Part shown: positions 42,865 through 51,633 of the stretch, in pieces
Layout: each line of letters opens with the position of its first letter
Position numbering within the stretch: the first letter of the stretch is position 1
NCBI GenBank assembly: GCA_029879725.1
Contig: JAOUPR010000009.1
Coordinates: 1 to 60,436, forward strand
DNA from: Gemmatimonadota bacterium
GTDB lineage: Bacteria > Gemmatimonadota > Gemmatimonadetes > Longimicrobiales > Gaopeijiaceae
Direction of reading: 5' to 3'
Length of the DNA stretch: 60,436 nt
Notes under the pieces: generated by a model
Database searches by the model: none
Told to the model about the DNA's origin: nothing
Seen by the model: only the letters and a program-made list of their open reading frames with translations
Position numbers and translations under genes: made by a program

Positions 42865-45179
42865 GGGTACCCCTCTCACTCCGTTTCCTGGTCCCGCTCT
42901 TCCTGGTGGCCGGTACGGGGATCGCCCTGGTCGGAGACCTGATCATCTTCGGAGCCGCCGGTGACCGCGCCGTCGAGGAGGAAGCGCTCCGGGAGGTCCC
43001 CCAGTTCATGAGCCTGCTCCAGGGCAACGTATCGCTCCTCATGCGCCGTGGGGATTCGGTGGCCGTTCGCGGTCAGCTCGCCTCCATCCGCACGGATCCG
43101 ACGCTCCTCGTCGCGGTGATCCTGGACGAAGAGGGGCGGGTCCGCATCGTTCCCACCAGGAACTCACCCCTCCCTGAATCCGAACTCGCCATGGCCGCCG
43201 GGTGGGTGAGGGATGGTCTGCGCGTGGGAAGGGTGACGCTCACGGAAGACCGGGACGTGGTCGTGGCCGTGTACCCCGTAAGCCCGATGAGCACGGCGGA
43301 GGGACTGGGCTCGCGCGAGCCCTGGTATCTGGTGGTGTCCAAGAGCCTCGCCCGAAGGCAGGTGGCCGTGGCGCGTCAGGTGAAGTCGCAGATACTGGTG
43401 ACCGCGCTGTGGTACACCGGGATGGCGGCGATCCTGGCCCTCCTCTTTAACGGACTGGTCACCCGCCGCGCTCGACGACTGGAAGGCGACGCCCTCGCCC
43501 TGGCCTCGGGAGACCTGAGCGTCCGGTCCGAGGTGTCGGGTGGTGACGAGATCGGGCACCTGGCCACGGCGTTCAACGAGATGGCCAACTCGCTCCAGGA
43601 GCGAGCTTCGGAGGTGACCGAGAGCCGGGCGCGGTTCAAGGCCGTCTTCGACGAGAGCGCCCTGGGGATCGCCATGGTCGACCTGGAGGGCCGACCCATC
43701 ATGATCAACAGGGCTCTCCAGAGATTGGTGGGATACTCCCTGGAGGAACTCTCCAGGATCGGATTCGAGGCGGTAACCCATCCGGATTTCATCGAGGAAC
43801 GGAGGGAGCAGTTCCGGAAGCTCCTCGCGGCCGAGATCGAGTCGTTTCAATCGGAAAGGAGGTACCTCACCCGAGACGGGAGGGAGGTTCCTGTACGGAT
43901 CACGACGTCGCTCCTTCGCGACGCGGGGGGAAACCCGGAGGGAGCGGTGGGCCTCGTGGAGGACCTGTCCTCGCGGGTCGCCGCGGAGAAAGAGAGGGAC
44001 CTCCTCCAGCGCCAGCTGCAGCAGGCCCAGAAGATGGAAGCGCTCGGTCAGATGACGGGTGGCGTGGCCCACGATTTCAACAACATCCTCGCGGTGATCA
44101 TGGGGCGCCTGGAGCTTCTCCGGCGGAGACTCGCGGATGTCCCGGATCCGGCCGTGGTCCGGTCCCTGGACGCGATCTCCGGGGCCGGCGACAAGGCGAG
44201 GACGGTGGTCGGGCAGCTTCTGGCGTTCAGCAGGGGCGAAGGTGGGGTGGCCGAGCAGATCGATCTCCGGGAGATGGTGCGGGACGTGGTCGCCCTGATG
44301 CGGCCCACGCTTCCGTCGTCCATCGAGTTGGTGGAGGCCGCCGGCGACGTGCCTTGTCTCGTGGATGCCGCCTCGGTTCAGATCCATCAGGTGCTGGTGA
44401 ATCTCATCCTCAACAGCCGGGACGCGGTGGGCGGCAAAGGGACCATCACCATAGATCTTTCCGTTCTTCCCACCGGCGGGCGGTGCGACTCCTGCCACGG
44501 TTCGTTCTCGGGCCCGCGGACGGTGCTCACGGTGTCCGACGACGGCTCCGGGATACCCGAGGAGGTGCTCGCGAGGATGTTCGAGCCGTTCTATTCCACC
44601 AAGGAGGTGGGCTCGGGGTCGGGGATGGGTCTCGCCATGGTCCACGGGATCGTGCACCAGTGGGGTGGACACGTCCAGGTGGAGTCGGGGGTCGGTGCGG
44701 GCACGAAGATATCCCTCTTCTTCAACGCGACGGAGATGGAGTGGCCCGGCGCGCCCGTTCCCGGGGTGGTGGCGGAGCGTCCCAGGAGGGAGTCGGGGGC
44801 CTCGCCCCGCGTGATGGTGGTGGACGATCAGGAGGAGGTCGCCGAGTTGTTCGAGGAGGTCCTGCAGATCTCTGGATTCGAGGTGGTCCGGTTCTCGGAC
44901 AGCCGGGAGGCTCGGGACTACATCGAATCCCACGCGGAAACCCTGGACGCGGTCGTCACGGATCAGACCATGCCGGGCCTCACTGGCTGCGACCTGGCAG
45001 AGTTCGTCGCGTCCCGTTCACCGTGGATCCCGGTCGTGCTGCTGTCGGGCCACAGCGACGTGGTGAACGCCGACACCGCCGGAGACCTCGGTGTGTCCCG
45101 CTATCTGGCGAAGCCTGTGCAGATGGACGTGCTCATCGACACGGTGCGGGAAGTGGTGGAAGCGGCAGCGGAAGGCTGA
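42861..45179 (+). CDS. Hybrid sensor histidine kinase (periplasmic sensor, HAMP, PAS, HisKA, HATPase, REC)
   Basis: 772 aa. Two membrane helices (about residues 7-29 and 175-198) bracket a periplasmic sensor domain. HAMP (about 200-250), PAS (about 255-375), a short coiled coil, HisKA with H404 (GGVAHDFNNIL), HATPase (NLILNSRDAVGG, DDGSGIPEEV, GSGMGLAMV) and a C-terminal receiver with D701 (VVTDQTMPG) follow. There is no DNA-binding output, so phosphate must pass to another protein, or the receiver acts by feedback. Translationally coupled to the binding lipoprotein upstream. A CDSCHG motif inside the ATPase domain is a family feature, not a heme site. Confidence 0.93.
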   Translation: MRVPLSLRFLVPLFLVAGTGIALVGDLIIFGAAGDRAVEEEALREVPQFMSLLQGNVSLLMRRGDSVAVRGQLASIRTDPTLLVAVILDEEGRVRIVPTRNSPLPESELAMAAGWVRDGLRVGRVTLTEDRDVVVAVYPVSPMSTAEGLGSREPWYLVVSKSLARRQVAVARQVKSQILVTALWYTGMAAILALLFNGLVTRRARRLEGDALALASGDLSVRSEVSGGDEIGHLATAFNEMANSLQERASEVTESRARFKAVFDESALGIAMVDLEGRPIMINRALQRLVGYSLEELSRIGFEAVTHPDFIEERREQFRKLLAAEIESFQSERRYLTRDGREVPVRITTSLLRDAGGNPEGAVGLVEDLSSRVAAEKERDLLQRQLQQAQKMEALGQMTGGVAHDFNNILAVIMGRLELLRRRLADVPDPAVVRSLDAISGAGDKARTVVGQLLAFSRGEGGVAEQIDLREMVRDVVALMRPTLPSSIELVEAAGDVPCLVDAASVQIHQVLVNLILNSRDAVGGKGTITIDLSVLPTGGRCDSCHGSFSGPRTVLTVSDDGSGIPEEVLARMFEPFYSTKEVGSGSGMGLAMVHGIVHQWGGHVQVESGVGAGTKISLFFNATEMEWPGAPVPGVVAERPRRESGASPRVMVVDDQEEVAELFEEVLQISGFEVVRFSDSREARDYIESHAETLDAVVTDQTMPGLTGCDLAEFVASRSPWIPVVLLSGHSDVVNADTAGDLGVSRYLAKPVQMDVLIDTVREVVEAAAEG

Positions 45180-45226
45180 GCGGAAGCTCGTCGTAGCGGG
45201 ACGGGTGGCCCTCGCCTACGCCTCCG

Positions 45227-45901
45227 TCATTTCCTGATCCCGACCTGCACCGTGGCCGGCTCACACCGCCACTCCACCCGCGCGTCGAACCCGGCCTCGG
45301 CCAGGGCCCGCTGCTCGTCCGGCAGGGGAAAGTACGTGTCCTCCCCGGACCACTCCTCGAAGTGACGCCACGCGTCTTCCTCCGAGATGCCACTGGCCAC
45401 CAGATGGTCGGCCCACGCCCGATAGGCACGAGCCCGTTCCGGCTCTTCCGCGGGGATGGCCACGTCGGCGTTCACGAAGATCCCTCCCCTGGGGAGTGCC
45501 TCCCGAATCCTCGAGAAGAGCGCGCCCTTGGCTTCCAGCGTGGGGATGTGGTGGAGGGAGAGGGAAGCGACCACCGCGTCGCACGAGGGGAGCGGGTCGA
45601 AGAACGAGCGACGCGTGAATCGCACTCGTGGGCCCCACGGGGCGAGGCGGGTGCGCGCCTGGTCCAGCATCTCGGTGTCCACGTCCAGGAGCTCGACCAC
45701 GGTGGTGCGCGTGCACCCGAGCACGGCCGCGGAGAGCGCGCCGGTGCCGGCGCCCAGGTCGAGGACCAGCGCGGGCTCTCCCGCCCCCGCGATTCCCGCC
45801 GCCGTCGTGATCATCTCCTCATACCCGGGGATGAACCGGCGGATGGCGTGGTCGTAGGCCTCGGTGTCCACGCGTAGGTGGCTGCGGACGCTGTGCGACA
45901 T
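45227..45901 (-). CDS. Class I SAM-dependent methyltransferase
   Basis: 224 aa. The SAM-binding motif I is clear (VLDLGAGTGALS), with motif II/III elements VELLDVDTEMLDQAR and CDAVVASLSLHHI and post-motif LPRGGIFVNADV. The closest general look is the methyltransf_25/12 group; the substrate is unknown. ATG 45901 has GGAGG-rich sequence upstream (AGGAGGAGACACCT). It stands alone between a kinase gene (convergent, 47 bp) and the PD40-amidohydrolase (divergent, 129 bp). Confidence 0.85.
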   Translation of the reverse strand: MSHSVRSHLRVDTEAYDHAIRRFIPGYEEMITTAAGIAGAGEPALVLDLGAGTGALSAAVLGCTRTTVVELLDVDTEMLDQARTRLAPWGPRVRFTRRSFFDPLPSCDAVVASLSLHHIPTLEAKGALFSRIREALPRGGIFVNADVAIPAEEPERARAYRAWADHLVASGISEEDAWRHFEEWSGEDTYFPLPDEQRALAEAGFDARVEWRCEPATVQVGIRK

Positions 45902-46030
45902 GAGGTGTCTCCTCCTGGAGAGATGCGGAGGCGCGTGGTGGGTCGGGCGTACCCAACCCGAGAAGGGGGTGGTATGATCGTTCCGGCACGAAACCGTCGT
46001 CATACACAGCACCATGATGGGAGAAGCACG

Positions 46031-49000
46031 ATGATCCGCAAGGCCGCAATCCTGCTGCCCGCCCTGGCCCTCTTCCCGCCGGCACCTTCCATTGGCCAGG
46101 AGGCCGAGAGTCCCGCCTGGACCGTGGACCACACGTGGGCACCCACGAAGGACGTCTCCTTTCCGGTGTCCGAGGGGACGTGGATGGATCTGGACGTGAG
46201 CCCTGACGGATCCACCATCGTCTTCGACCTCCTGGGGGACATCTACACCCTGTCCATCGCCGGGGGAGAAGCGACGCGGATCAGCGGGGGGCCGGCATTC
46301 GAGTTCCAGCCCCGCTTCTCGCCCGACGGCACGCGCATCGCCTTCGTGAGTGACCGCGACGGCCTCAACAACGTGTGGACCATGGCGCCCGACGGGAGCG
46401 ACCCGAAGCAGGTGACCACGGAGAAGGAGCGGGACGTGAACTCCCCCACCTGGTCACCGGACGGGGAGTGGATCTTCGCGCGGAAGCACTTCGTGTTCTC
46501 CCGGTCGCTGGGGGCCGGCGAGATCTGGATGTGGCACCGCACCGGCGGATCCGGGCTGCAGGTGAGCGACCGGCCCAACGAACAGCAGGACCAGGGGGAG
46601 CCCGCCGTGTCACCGGACGGCGAGTGGATCTACTTCAGCCAGGACGTAACCGAGGGCCCCTTCTTCCAGTACAACAAGGACCCGAACCCGGGCATCTACG
46701 CCATCCTGCGCCGTAACCTGGAAACGGGGGAACAGGAGACGGTGATCCGCGGCGCCGGCGGGGCCATCGCGCCCACGCCCCACCCCGACGGGCGACGCCT
46801 GGCCTTCGTGCGGCGGGTCCTGGAGAAGTCGGTCCTGTTCATCCGTGACCTGGACACCGGCGAGGAGTGGCCCGTGTGGGATGGGATGGAGCACGACATG
46901 CAGGAGGCATGGGCGATCCACGGCCCTCAGGCCCGCTTCGCGTGGGTGCCCGGCACCGACGACATCGTAGCCTGGGCCCAGGGGAAGATCTGGCGCGTCG
47001 CCACGTCCTCGGGGACCGCCACCGAGATCGCGTTCACGGCGCAGGTGGACGTCCGGGTGAGCCGGCCGGTGCGCCATCCCGTCGAGGTGGCGCCGGACGA
47101 ATTCCCCGTCCGGATGCTCCGTCACGTGGACACCTCTCCGGACGGAAGGCTCGTCGTATACTCCGCCATGGGGCGGGTGTGGGTGAAGGAGATGCCCGCC
47201 GGGGTGCCTCGGCGTCTTACTCGCGACGAGGTCGTCGAGGCGTTTCCGCGCTTCTCTCCCGACGGTCGCGAGGTCGTGTACACCACCTGGGACGACGAGG
47301 CGAAGGGAAGCGTGCGGGTGGTGCGGGCGGACGGCTCGAGGGGGCGGACCATCGTGAACGAGCCGGGGCACTTCGTGGAGCCCGCGTGGTCACCGGATGG
47401 TGGCTCCGTGCTCTACCGCCGTGCGGGCGGAGATGGACGCCGAGGGAGCACCCACACGGGGCGGACGGGAATCTACGTGGCCCCGGCGGGAGGCGGAGAG
47501 TCCCGTCTCGTACTTCGCCGCGGGAGTGACGCCGTGTTCGACGCGGAGGGAGGGCGCATCCTCTTCACCGGATCGGCCAACGGGACGGCGGCGCTCCAGA
47601 GCGTGGACCGGAACGGCGGAGACCTGGTCACCCATTTCACCGGTGCGGACGTGCAGGAGTGGGTGGTCTCTCCCGACAACGAATGGGTGGCCTTCGTGGA
47701 GGGGTGGCGTACCTACGTCGCCCGCTTCTCCCGGGCGGGGCGGGCCGTGGCGTTGAGCGCGTCCGCCACCGGATTCCCCGTGGAGAAGGTTTCGGCGGAG
47801 TCGGGGACCTTCCTCCACTGGAGCTCCGACTCACGCGCGCTGCACTGGACGCTGGGATCCACCTACTTCACCCGTGACCTCACCGAGACGTTCACCTTCC
47901 TGGCGGGCGGAACGGCCGAGGCGTCGGAGCCGGAGACCGAAGGAGTGGAGATCGGGTTCACCGCCCGGGCGGACCGGCCTTCCGGCGTGGTCGCCTTCGT
48001 GGGCGGGCGGGTCGTCACGGCGGCTCCCGACGCGGCGGCGCACGGCGCCACCGGTGGTGTGATCGAGAACGGTACCGTGGTCGTGGACGGGAATCGGATC
48101 GTGGCGGTGGGCCCGGCGGCGGCCGTGAGCGTCCCCGCCGGGGCCCACGTGGTGGATGCGACCGGGAAGACGCTCATTCCCGGAATCGTCGACGTGCACG
48201 CCCACCTGGGCTCCGCGGGAAGCGGCCTGCCCGCCGAGGCCGACTGGCCGTATTACGCCAATCTGGCCTTCGGGGTGACCACCTCCCACGATCCCTCCAA
48301 CAGCACGGAGATGATCTTCACGGACGCGGAGATGGTGCGCGCCGGACTCAAGACGGGACCGCGCATCTTCAGCACCGGGACCATCCTGTACGGCGCGGTG
48401 ACGCCCTTCCGCTCCCGGGTGCAGAGCTACGAGGACGCCCTCATGCACATCCGCAGACAGAAGGCCTCCGGGGCGTTCAGCGTGAAGAGCTACAACCAGC
48501 GCCGGCGCGACGCGCGCCAGTGGCTCCTCCAGGCCGCCGACGCCGAGGGGATCAACGTGGTCCCCGAGGGAGGCTCCACCTTCAACCAGAACGTCGCCCA
48601 GGTCATCGACGGGCACACCACGGTGGAGCACAACGTGCCGGTCTCCAACCTCTACGCCGACGTGATCGGGCTCTGGGGAGCGACGGAGGTGGGGTACACG
48701 CCCACCCTCGTCGTCTCCTACGGGGGGCTTTCCGGCGAGTTCTACTTCTACGAGCGCTGGAACGTGTGGGAGAACGATCGCCTCATGGCGTTCACCCCGA
48801 GGAGCGTGGTGGAGCCCCGCGCTCGCCGCCGGCCCAAGGCCGCCGGGGACGACGACTACACCTTCATCGACGTGTCCCGCCACGTGAACCGCCTGAACCA
48901 GGCGGGCGTGCTCACCAACGTCGGCGCGCACGGTCAGCTCCAGGGTCTGGGTGCACACTGGGAGATCTGGATGCTCGCCCTGGGCGGGATGAGCGAGATG

Positions 49001-49267
49001 GAGGCCATCCGCTCCGCCACCTGGAACGGGGCCCGTTCCCTGGGGATGGATGGTGACCTGGGGTCCATCGAGGAAGGGAAGCTCGCCGATCTCCTGGTCC
49101 TCGACGCCAACCCCCTCGAGGACATCCACAACACCGAGAAGGTGGGGTTGGTCATGGTGAACGGCCGACTCTACGATGCGCGCACCATGGACCAGGTGGG
49201 GAACCATCCCGCTCCGCGCCCCACGCTCTGGCATGAGCGGGTGCCGGCGGGCGCCCCCGCACGATGA
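46031..49267 (+). CDS. Exported TolB/PD40 beta-propeller fused to an amidohydrolase
   Basis: 1078 aa. A signal peptide (MIRKAAILLPALALF to SIGQ) precedes PD40/WD40-like blades (about residues 50-640; LDVSPDGSTIVFDL, RFSPDGTRIAFVSDRDG, SPDGEWIYFS). A C-terminal metal-dependent amidohydrolase domain (about 680-1070) has the H-x-H motif DVHAHLG, further metal-ligand candidates in TVEHNVP and NVGAHGQLQ, and the closing GSIEEGKLADLLVLD. It should hydrolyse a cyclic amide, imide or peptide-like bond outside the cytoplasm, with the propeller as binding or docking module. This fusion recurs in Gemmatimonadota and neighbours. It overlaps the M20 hydrolase gene by 4 nt, suggesting sequential steps on one substrate. 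Confidence 0.92.
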   Translation: MIRKAAILLPALALFPPAPSIGQEAESPAWTVDHTWAPTKDVSFPVSEGTWMDLDVSPDGSTIVFDLLGDIYTLSIAGGEATRISGGPAFEFQPRFSPDGTRIAFVSDRDGLNNVWTMAPDGSDPKQVTTEKERDVNSPTWSPDGEWIFARKHFVFSRSLGAGEIWMWHRTGGSGLQVSDRPNEQQDQGEPAVSPDGEWIYFSQDVTEGPFFQYNKDPNPGIYAILRRNLETGEQETVIRGAGGAIAPTPHPDGRRLAFVRRVLEKSVLFIRDLDTGEEWPVWDGMEHDMQEAWAIHGPQARFAWVPGTDDIVAWAQGKIWRVATSSGTATEIAFTAQVDVRVSRPVRHPVEVAPDEFPVRMLRHVDTSPDGRLVVYSAMGRVWVKEMPAGVPRRLTRDEVVEAFPRFSPDGREVVYTTWDDEAKGSVRVVRADGSRGRTIVNEPGHFVEPAWSPDGGSVLYRRAGGDGRRGSTHTGRTGIYVAPAGGGESRLVLRRGSDAVFDAEGGRILFTGSANGTAALQSVDRNGGDLVTHFTGADVQEWVVSPDNEWVAFVEGWRTYVARFSRAGRAVALSASATGFPVEKVSAESGTFLHWSSDSRALHWTLGSTYFTRDLTETFTFLAGGTAEASEPETEGVEIGFTARADRPSGVVAFVGGRVVTAAPDAAAHGATGGVIENGTVVVDGNRIVAVGPAAAVSVPAGAHVVDATGKTLIPGIVDVHAHLGSAGSGLPAEADWPYYANLAFGVTTSHDPSNSTEMIFTDAEMVRAGLKTGPRIFSTGTILYGAVTPFRSRVQSYEDALMHIRRQKASGAFSVKSYNQRRRDARQWLLQAADAEGINVVPEGGSTFNQNVAQVIDGHTTVEHNVPVSNLYADVIGLWGATEVGYTPTLVVSYGGLSGEFYFYERWNVWENDRLMAFTPRSVVEPRARRRPKAAGDDDYTFIDVSRHVNRLNQAGVLTNVGAHGQLQGLGAHWEIWMLALGGMSEMEAIRSATWNGARSLGMDGDLGSIEEGKLADLLVLDANPLEDIHNTEKVGLVMVNGRLYDARTMDQVGNHPAPRPTLWHERVPAGAPAR

Positions 49268-50751
49268 GGACGGATACGATGATCGAGTCCAGGATGGGGT
49301 CGTACGGGGCCCGAGTCGCGATGGCGTGGGTGGCGTTGGGCCTCGGGCTTCCCGTAGCCGCCCAGACCACGCCCACCGAGCGCGCCGCTGCGGCGGAGGT
49401 CCTGGAGCGGATCGCCGCCCTCCAGGGGCGGATCCGCCCCTCCGCCCTCGGGGCGCGTCTGGCCGAGAGGGGTGATGCCGGGCGCGACGAGGTTCTCGCG
49501 TCGGCGGGACGCTGGTGGGACGCGGAGATGGAGGCCCTCTCCGACCACATCGGGCGCAACCCCGAGGTGGGGTGGCAGGAGCACGCCTCGGTGGACACGC
49601 TGGTGAAGGTGCTGCGCCACCACGGGTTCACGGTGGAGACGGGGGTGGCCGGCCTCGAGACCGCCTTCCTGGCCACCTGGGACTCCCCGGCCGGTTCCGA
49701 CGGTCCCACGCTCGGGCTCATCGGGGAGTACGATGCCCTGCGCGACGTGGAAGGGCCCTTCCACGGGGACCAGCACAACGCCCAGACGCCGGTGGCCCTG
49801 GCGGCGGCGCTGGCCCTGAAGGACCGGATGACCGGAGACCGCATCCCCGGACGGATCCGCGTCTACGGAACCCCCGCGGAAGAGGTGGGCCCGCCGGCCA
49901 AGACCATCATGTACGAAGCGGGGGTGTTCCAGGGCGCGGACGTCCTGGTACGCAGCCACTCCAGCAACGAGACGGCCCGCGCGCGGGCCGGGTTCGGCGT
50001 CTGCTGCCTGAACATCAACGAGGTGCGCTACGTCTTCACCGGACGCCCCGCCCACCAGCTCACCTCATGGAACGGGCGCAACGCGCTGGAGGCGGCGGTG
50101 CGCTTCTACACGTCGGTGAACGGGCTGCGCTCCACGTTCCGTCCGGAGGCCTCCATCCAGGGGGTCATTCCGGAGGGCGGCGTGGCCCCCAACGTGGTCC
50201 CGGCCCGGGCGGTGGTGGACTACTACATCCGCTATCCCGACGAGGTCTACCTGGAGCACATGACCCGCATGATCGACGACGCGGCCCGGGGGGCGGCGCT
50301 GGCCACCGGAACGGAGGTCGCCATCGACCGCTACGGGGAGTTCCGCGACGGGATCACGCTGGGATCCATGGAGGAGCTGTACTTCGCCTACGCTCGCAAG
50401 CTGGGTGCGCCGAGGATGAACGAGGAACCACAGCGCCCGGCCGGATACGAGGAGACCGGATGGGTCACCCGCGAGATCCCCGGGGTGGGCGTGAGCGTGT
50501 ACAGTTCGACCGGAACGTATCACACGAAGGAGATGGAGGCCGACGGAATGGGCCCGGTGGGCCACACGGGGTTCCGCCTGGACGCGCAGATCATGGCCGC
50601 CATCCTGTACGACTACCTCACGGACTCCGACCTGCGTGACGTCGTGGCCGAGGAGCATGGTGAGCTCCAGGGCCTCCTTTCCGAATACCATCGCAGGCTA
50701 CGTGAGGTGTACGCACCCGAAGTCGGGGGGGATGGCGCCGGTGGGCGGTAG
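49264..50751 (+). CDS. Exported M20 amidohydrolase, AbgB-like
   Basis: 495 aa with an N-terminal signal (VAMAWVALGLGLPVAAQ). Peptidase M20D features: YDAL (LIGEYDALRDVEG), the metal-site stretch HGDQHN, catalytic GTPAEEVGPPAK, the dimerisation-domain segment FTGRPAHQL and GTYHTKEM near the C-terminus. It is most like p-aminobenzoyl-glutamate hydrolase subunit B, so it likely cleaves an amide between an aromatic or acyl group and an amino acid. ATGA overlap with the amidohydrolase upstream points to one operon and linked substrates. Confidence 0.9.
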   Translation: MRTDTMIESRMGSYGARVAMAWVALGLGLPVAAQTTPTERAAAAEVLERIAALQGRIRPSALGARLAERGDAGRDEVLASAGRWWDAEMEALSDHIGRNPEVGWQEHASVDTLVKVLRHHGFTVETGVAGLETAFLATWDSPAGSDGPTLGLIGEYDALRDVEGPFHGDQHNAQTPVALAAALALKDRMTGDRIPGRIRVYGTPAEEVGPPAKTIMYEAGVFQGADVLVRSHSSNETARARAGFGVCCLNINEVRYVFTGRPAHQLTSWNGRNALEAAVRFYTSVNGLRSTFRPEASIQGVIPEGGVAPNVVPARAVVDYYIRYPDEVYLEHMTRMIDDAARGAALATGTEVAIDRYGEFRDGITLGSMEELYFAYARKLGAPRMNEEPQRPAGYEETGWVTREIPGVGVSVYSSTGTYHTKEMEADGMGPVGHTGFRLDAQIMAAILYDYLTDSDLRDVVAEEHGELQGLLSEYHRRLREVYAPEVGGDGAGGR

Positions 50752-50793
50752 GGCGAATACGAGGATGTTCCGGCCGGCGGGGAGCGGCGAAGA

Positions 50794-51177
50794 GTGACGC
50801 TCCTCGTCATCGCCGCGGGCGGTGCGTTGGGGGCCGTCTCCCGGTACCTCGTGGGCGGTTGGGTCCAGGGTGCGGTGGGCACTTCGTTCCCCTGGGGGAC
50901 GGTGGCCGTGAACGTGGCCGGCTCCTTTCTTCTCGGATTTCTCCTGATCTGGCTTCAGAACGTGATGGCCTCGACCGCGGCACGGGAGTTTCTCGCACTG
51001 GGGTTCCTGGGCTCGTTCACCACCTTCAGCGCGTATTCCTGGGAAGCCGCCGCCCTCCTGCGGGGAGGAGATTGGTGGAGGGCGGGCGGATACACGGCCG
51101 GGAGTGTCTTCCTGGGGCTGGTCGGCGTGTTCCTGGGGATGGGTGCGGCCCACGCACTCCATTCGCTACGGGGCTGA
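50794..51177 (+). CDS. crcB: Fluoride ion channel CrcB/FluC
   Basis: 127 aa, four helices. Signature segments are GGALGAVSRYL, FPWGTVAVNVAGSFLLG and GFLGSFTTFSAYSWE, which line the fluoride pore and the central sodium site of the dual-topology dimer. It exports F- passively. The start is GTG 50794, 42 bp after the M20 gene. I looked for a fluoride riboswitch in this gap and did not see one. Confidence 0.95.
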   Translation: MTLLVIAAGGALGAVSRYLVGGWVQGAVGTSFPWGTVAVNVAGSFLLGFLLIWLQNVMASTAAREFLALGFLGSFTTFSAYSWEAAALLRGGDWWRAGGYTAGSVFLGLVGVFLGMGAAHALHSLRG

Positions 51178-51204
51178 CCCGGGGACGATGGAGGGGGGTC
51201 GGTC

Positions 51205-51244
51205 TTGACGGATCAGGAACATTTGGTGACCGTTTGTAAACAAA
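51205..51244 (+). promoter_or_regulatory. Possible promoter/operator before the 81-aa orphan gene
   Basis: TTGACG (51205-51210) resembles a -35 box. About 22 bp on is the imperfect palindrome TTTGT-AA-ACAAA (51233-51244), a conspicuous AT-rich element in GC-rich DNA that could be a -10 region or a regulator site. No matching -10 at ideal spacing was identified. Confidence 0.35.
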
Positions 51245-51317
51245 GGACTACATGCGGCCGAGGCTCCCGGGTAGGTGCCTTGCCGCACTTTTCTTCTCCG
51301 ACAAGGACGTTGGAGCC

Positions 51318-51563
51318 ATGAAGATCACCAGCAATACCTCTCGTGCCATCGGTGGGCTCACCGGTTCTCCCAGGACTTCGCGTCCGAAGAAGGCCGACGC
51401 CACCACGTCCGGCGCCGCCGACGTCGCGGCGGTGCGTGGACTCCTTTCGCAGGATCCGACCCTCGCGGTCACCGTGGAGGCCGCCGCGGCGCGGGCTTCC
51501 ACGTACACCGCGGCGATGCGGAACCTCGAAGCCATCGAGTCGTACCTGAGCGGGCTGGCCTGA
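51318..51563 (+). CDS. 81-aa hypothetical protein with its own terminator
   Basis: Reads MKITSNTSRAIGG.., with a Ser/Thr/Lys-rich first half and an Ala-rich helical second half (about residues 38-80). No signal peptide, membrane helix or known domain is recognised. GGAG lies just before the ATG, with rather short spacing. An in-frame ATG at 51252 would add 22 residues. It is framed by a palindromic AT-rich element upstream and a textbook intrinsic terminator 20 nt downstream, so it is probably a separately transcribed small gene. Confidence 0.55.
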   Translation: MKITSNTSRAIGGLTGSPRTSRPKKADATTSGAADVAAVRGLLSQDPTLAVTVEAAAARASTYTAAMRNLEAIESYLSGLA

Positions 51564-51582
51564 CGCACAGAGGGGACACGAA

Positions 51583-51622
51583 AGAGCCCCCGACCGCATC
51601 GCGTGGTCGGGGGCTCTCTTTT
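51583..51622 (+). terminator. Intrinsic (Rho-independent) terminator
   Basis: AGAGCCCCCGACC (51583-51595) pairs perfectly with GGTCGGGGGCTCT (51605-51617), with a 9-nt loop, followed by CTTTT. On the minus strand the stem is preceded by AAAG and followed by TTTCG, so it may also serve the convergent methyltransferase gene. Confidence 0.9.
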
Positions 51623-51633
51623 CGCGCCTCCGG

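Noticed and set aside
40660..42879. Long open frames opposite to real genes (also at 13435-14907, 16731-18206, 24458-25840 and 47831-49234)
   Set aside because: They mirror strongly coding genes in GC-rich DNA; their products are Arg/Pro/His/Gly-rich with no domains, so they are antisense shadows.
44461..44540. CxxCH-like motif (CDSCHG) in the histidine kinase, possible c-type heme
   Set aside because: It lies inside the cytoplasmic ATPase domain, where heme c attachment does not occur; similar cysteines are common in this kinase group.
50752..50793. Possible fluoride riboswitch ahead of crcB
   Set aside because: The 42-bp gap has a GGGCGA stretch, but the conserved pseudoknot partner and the GATG-CTCCT region are missing, and the gap is too short for the full aptamer.
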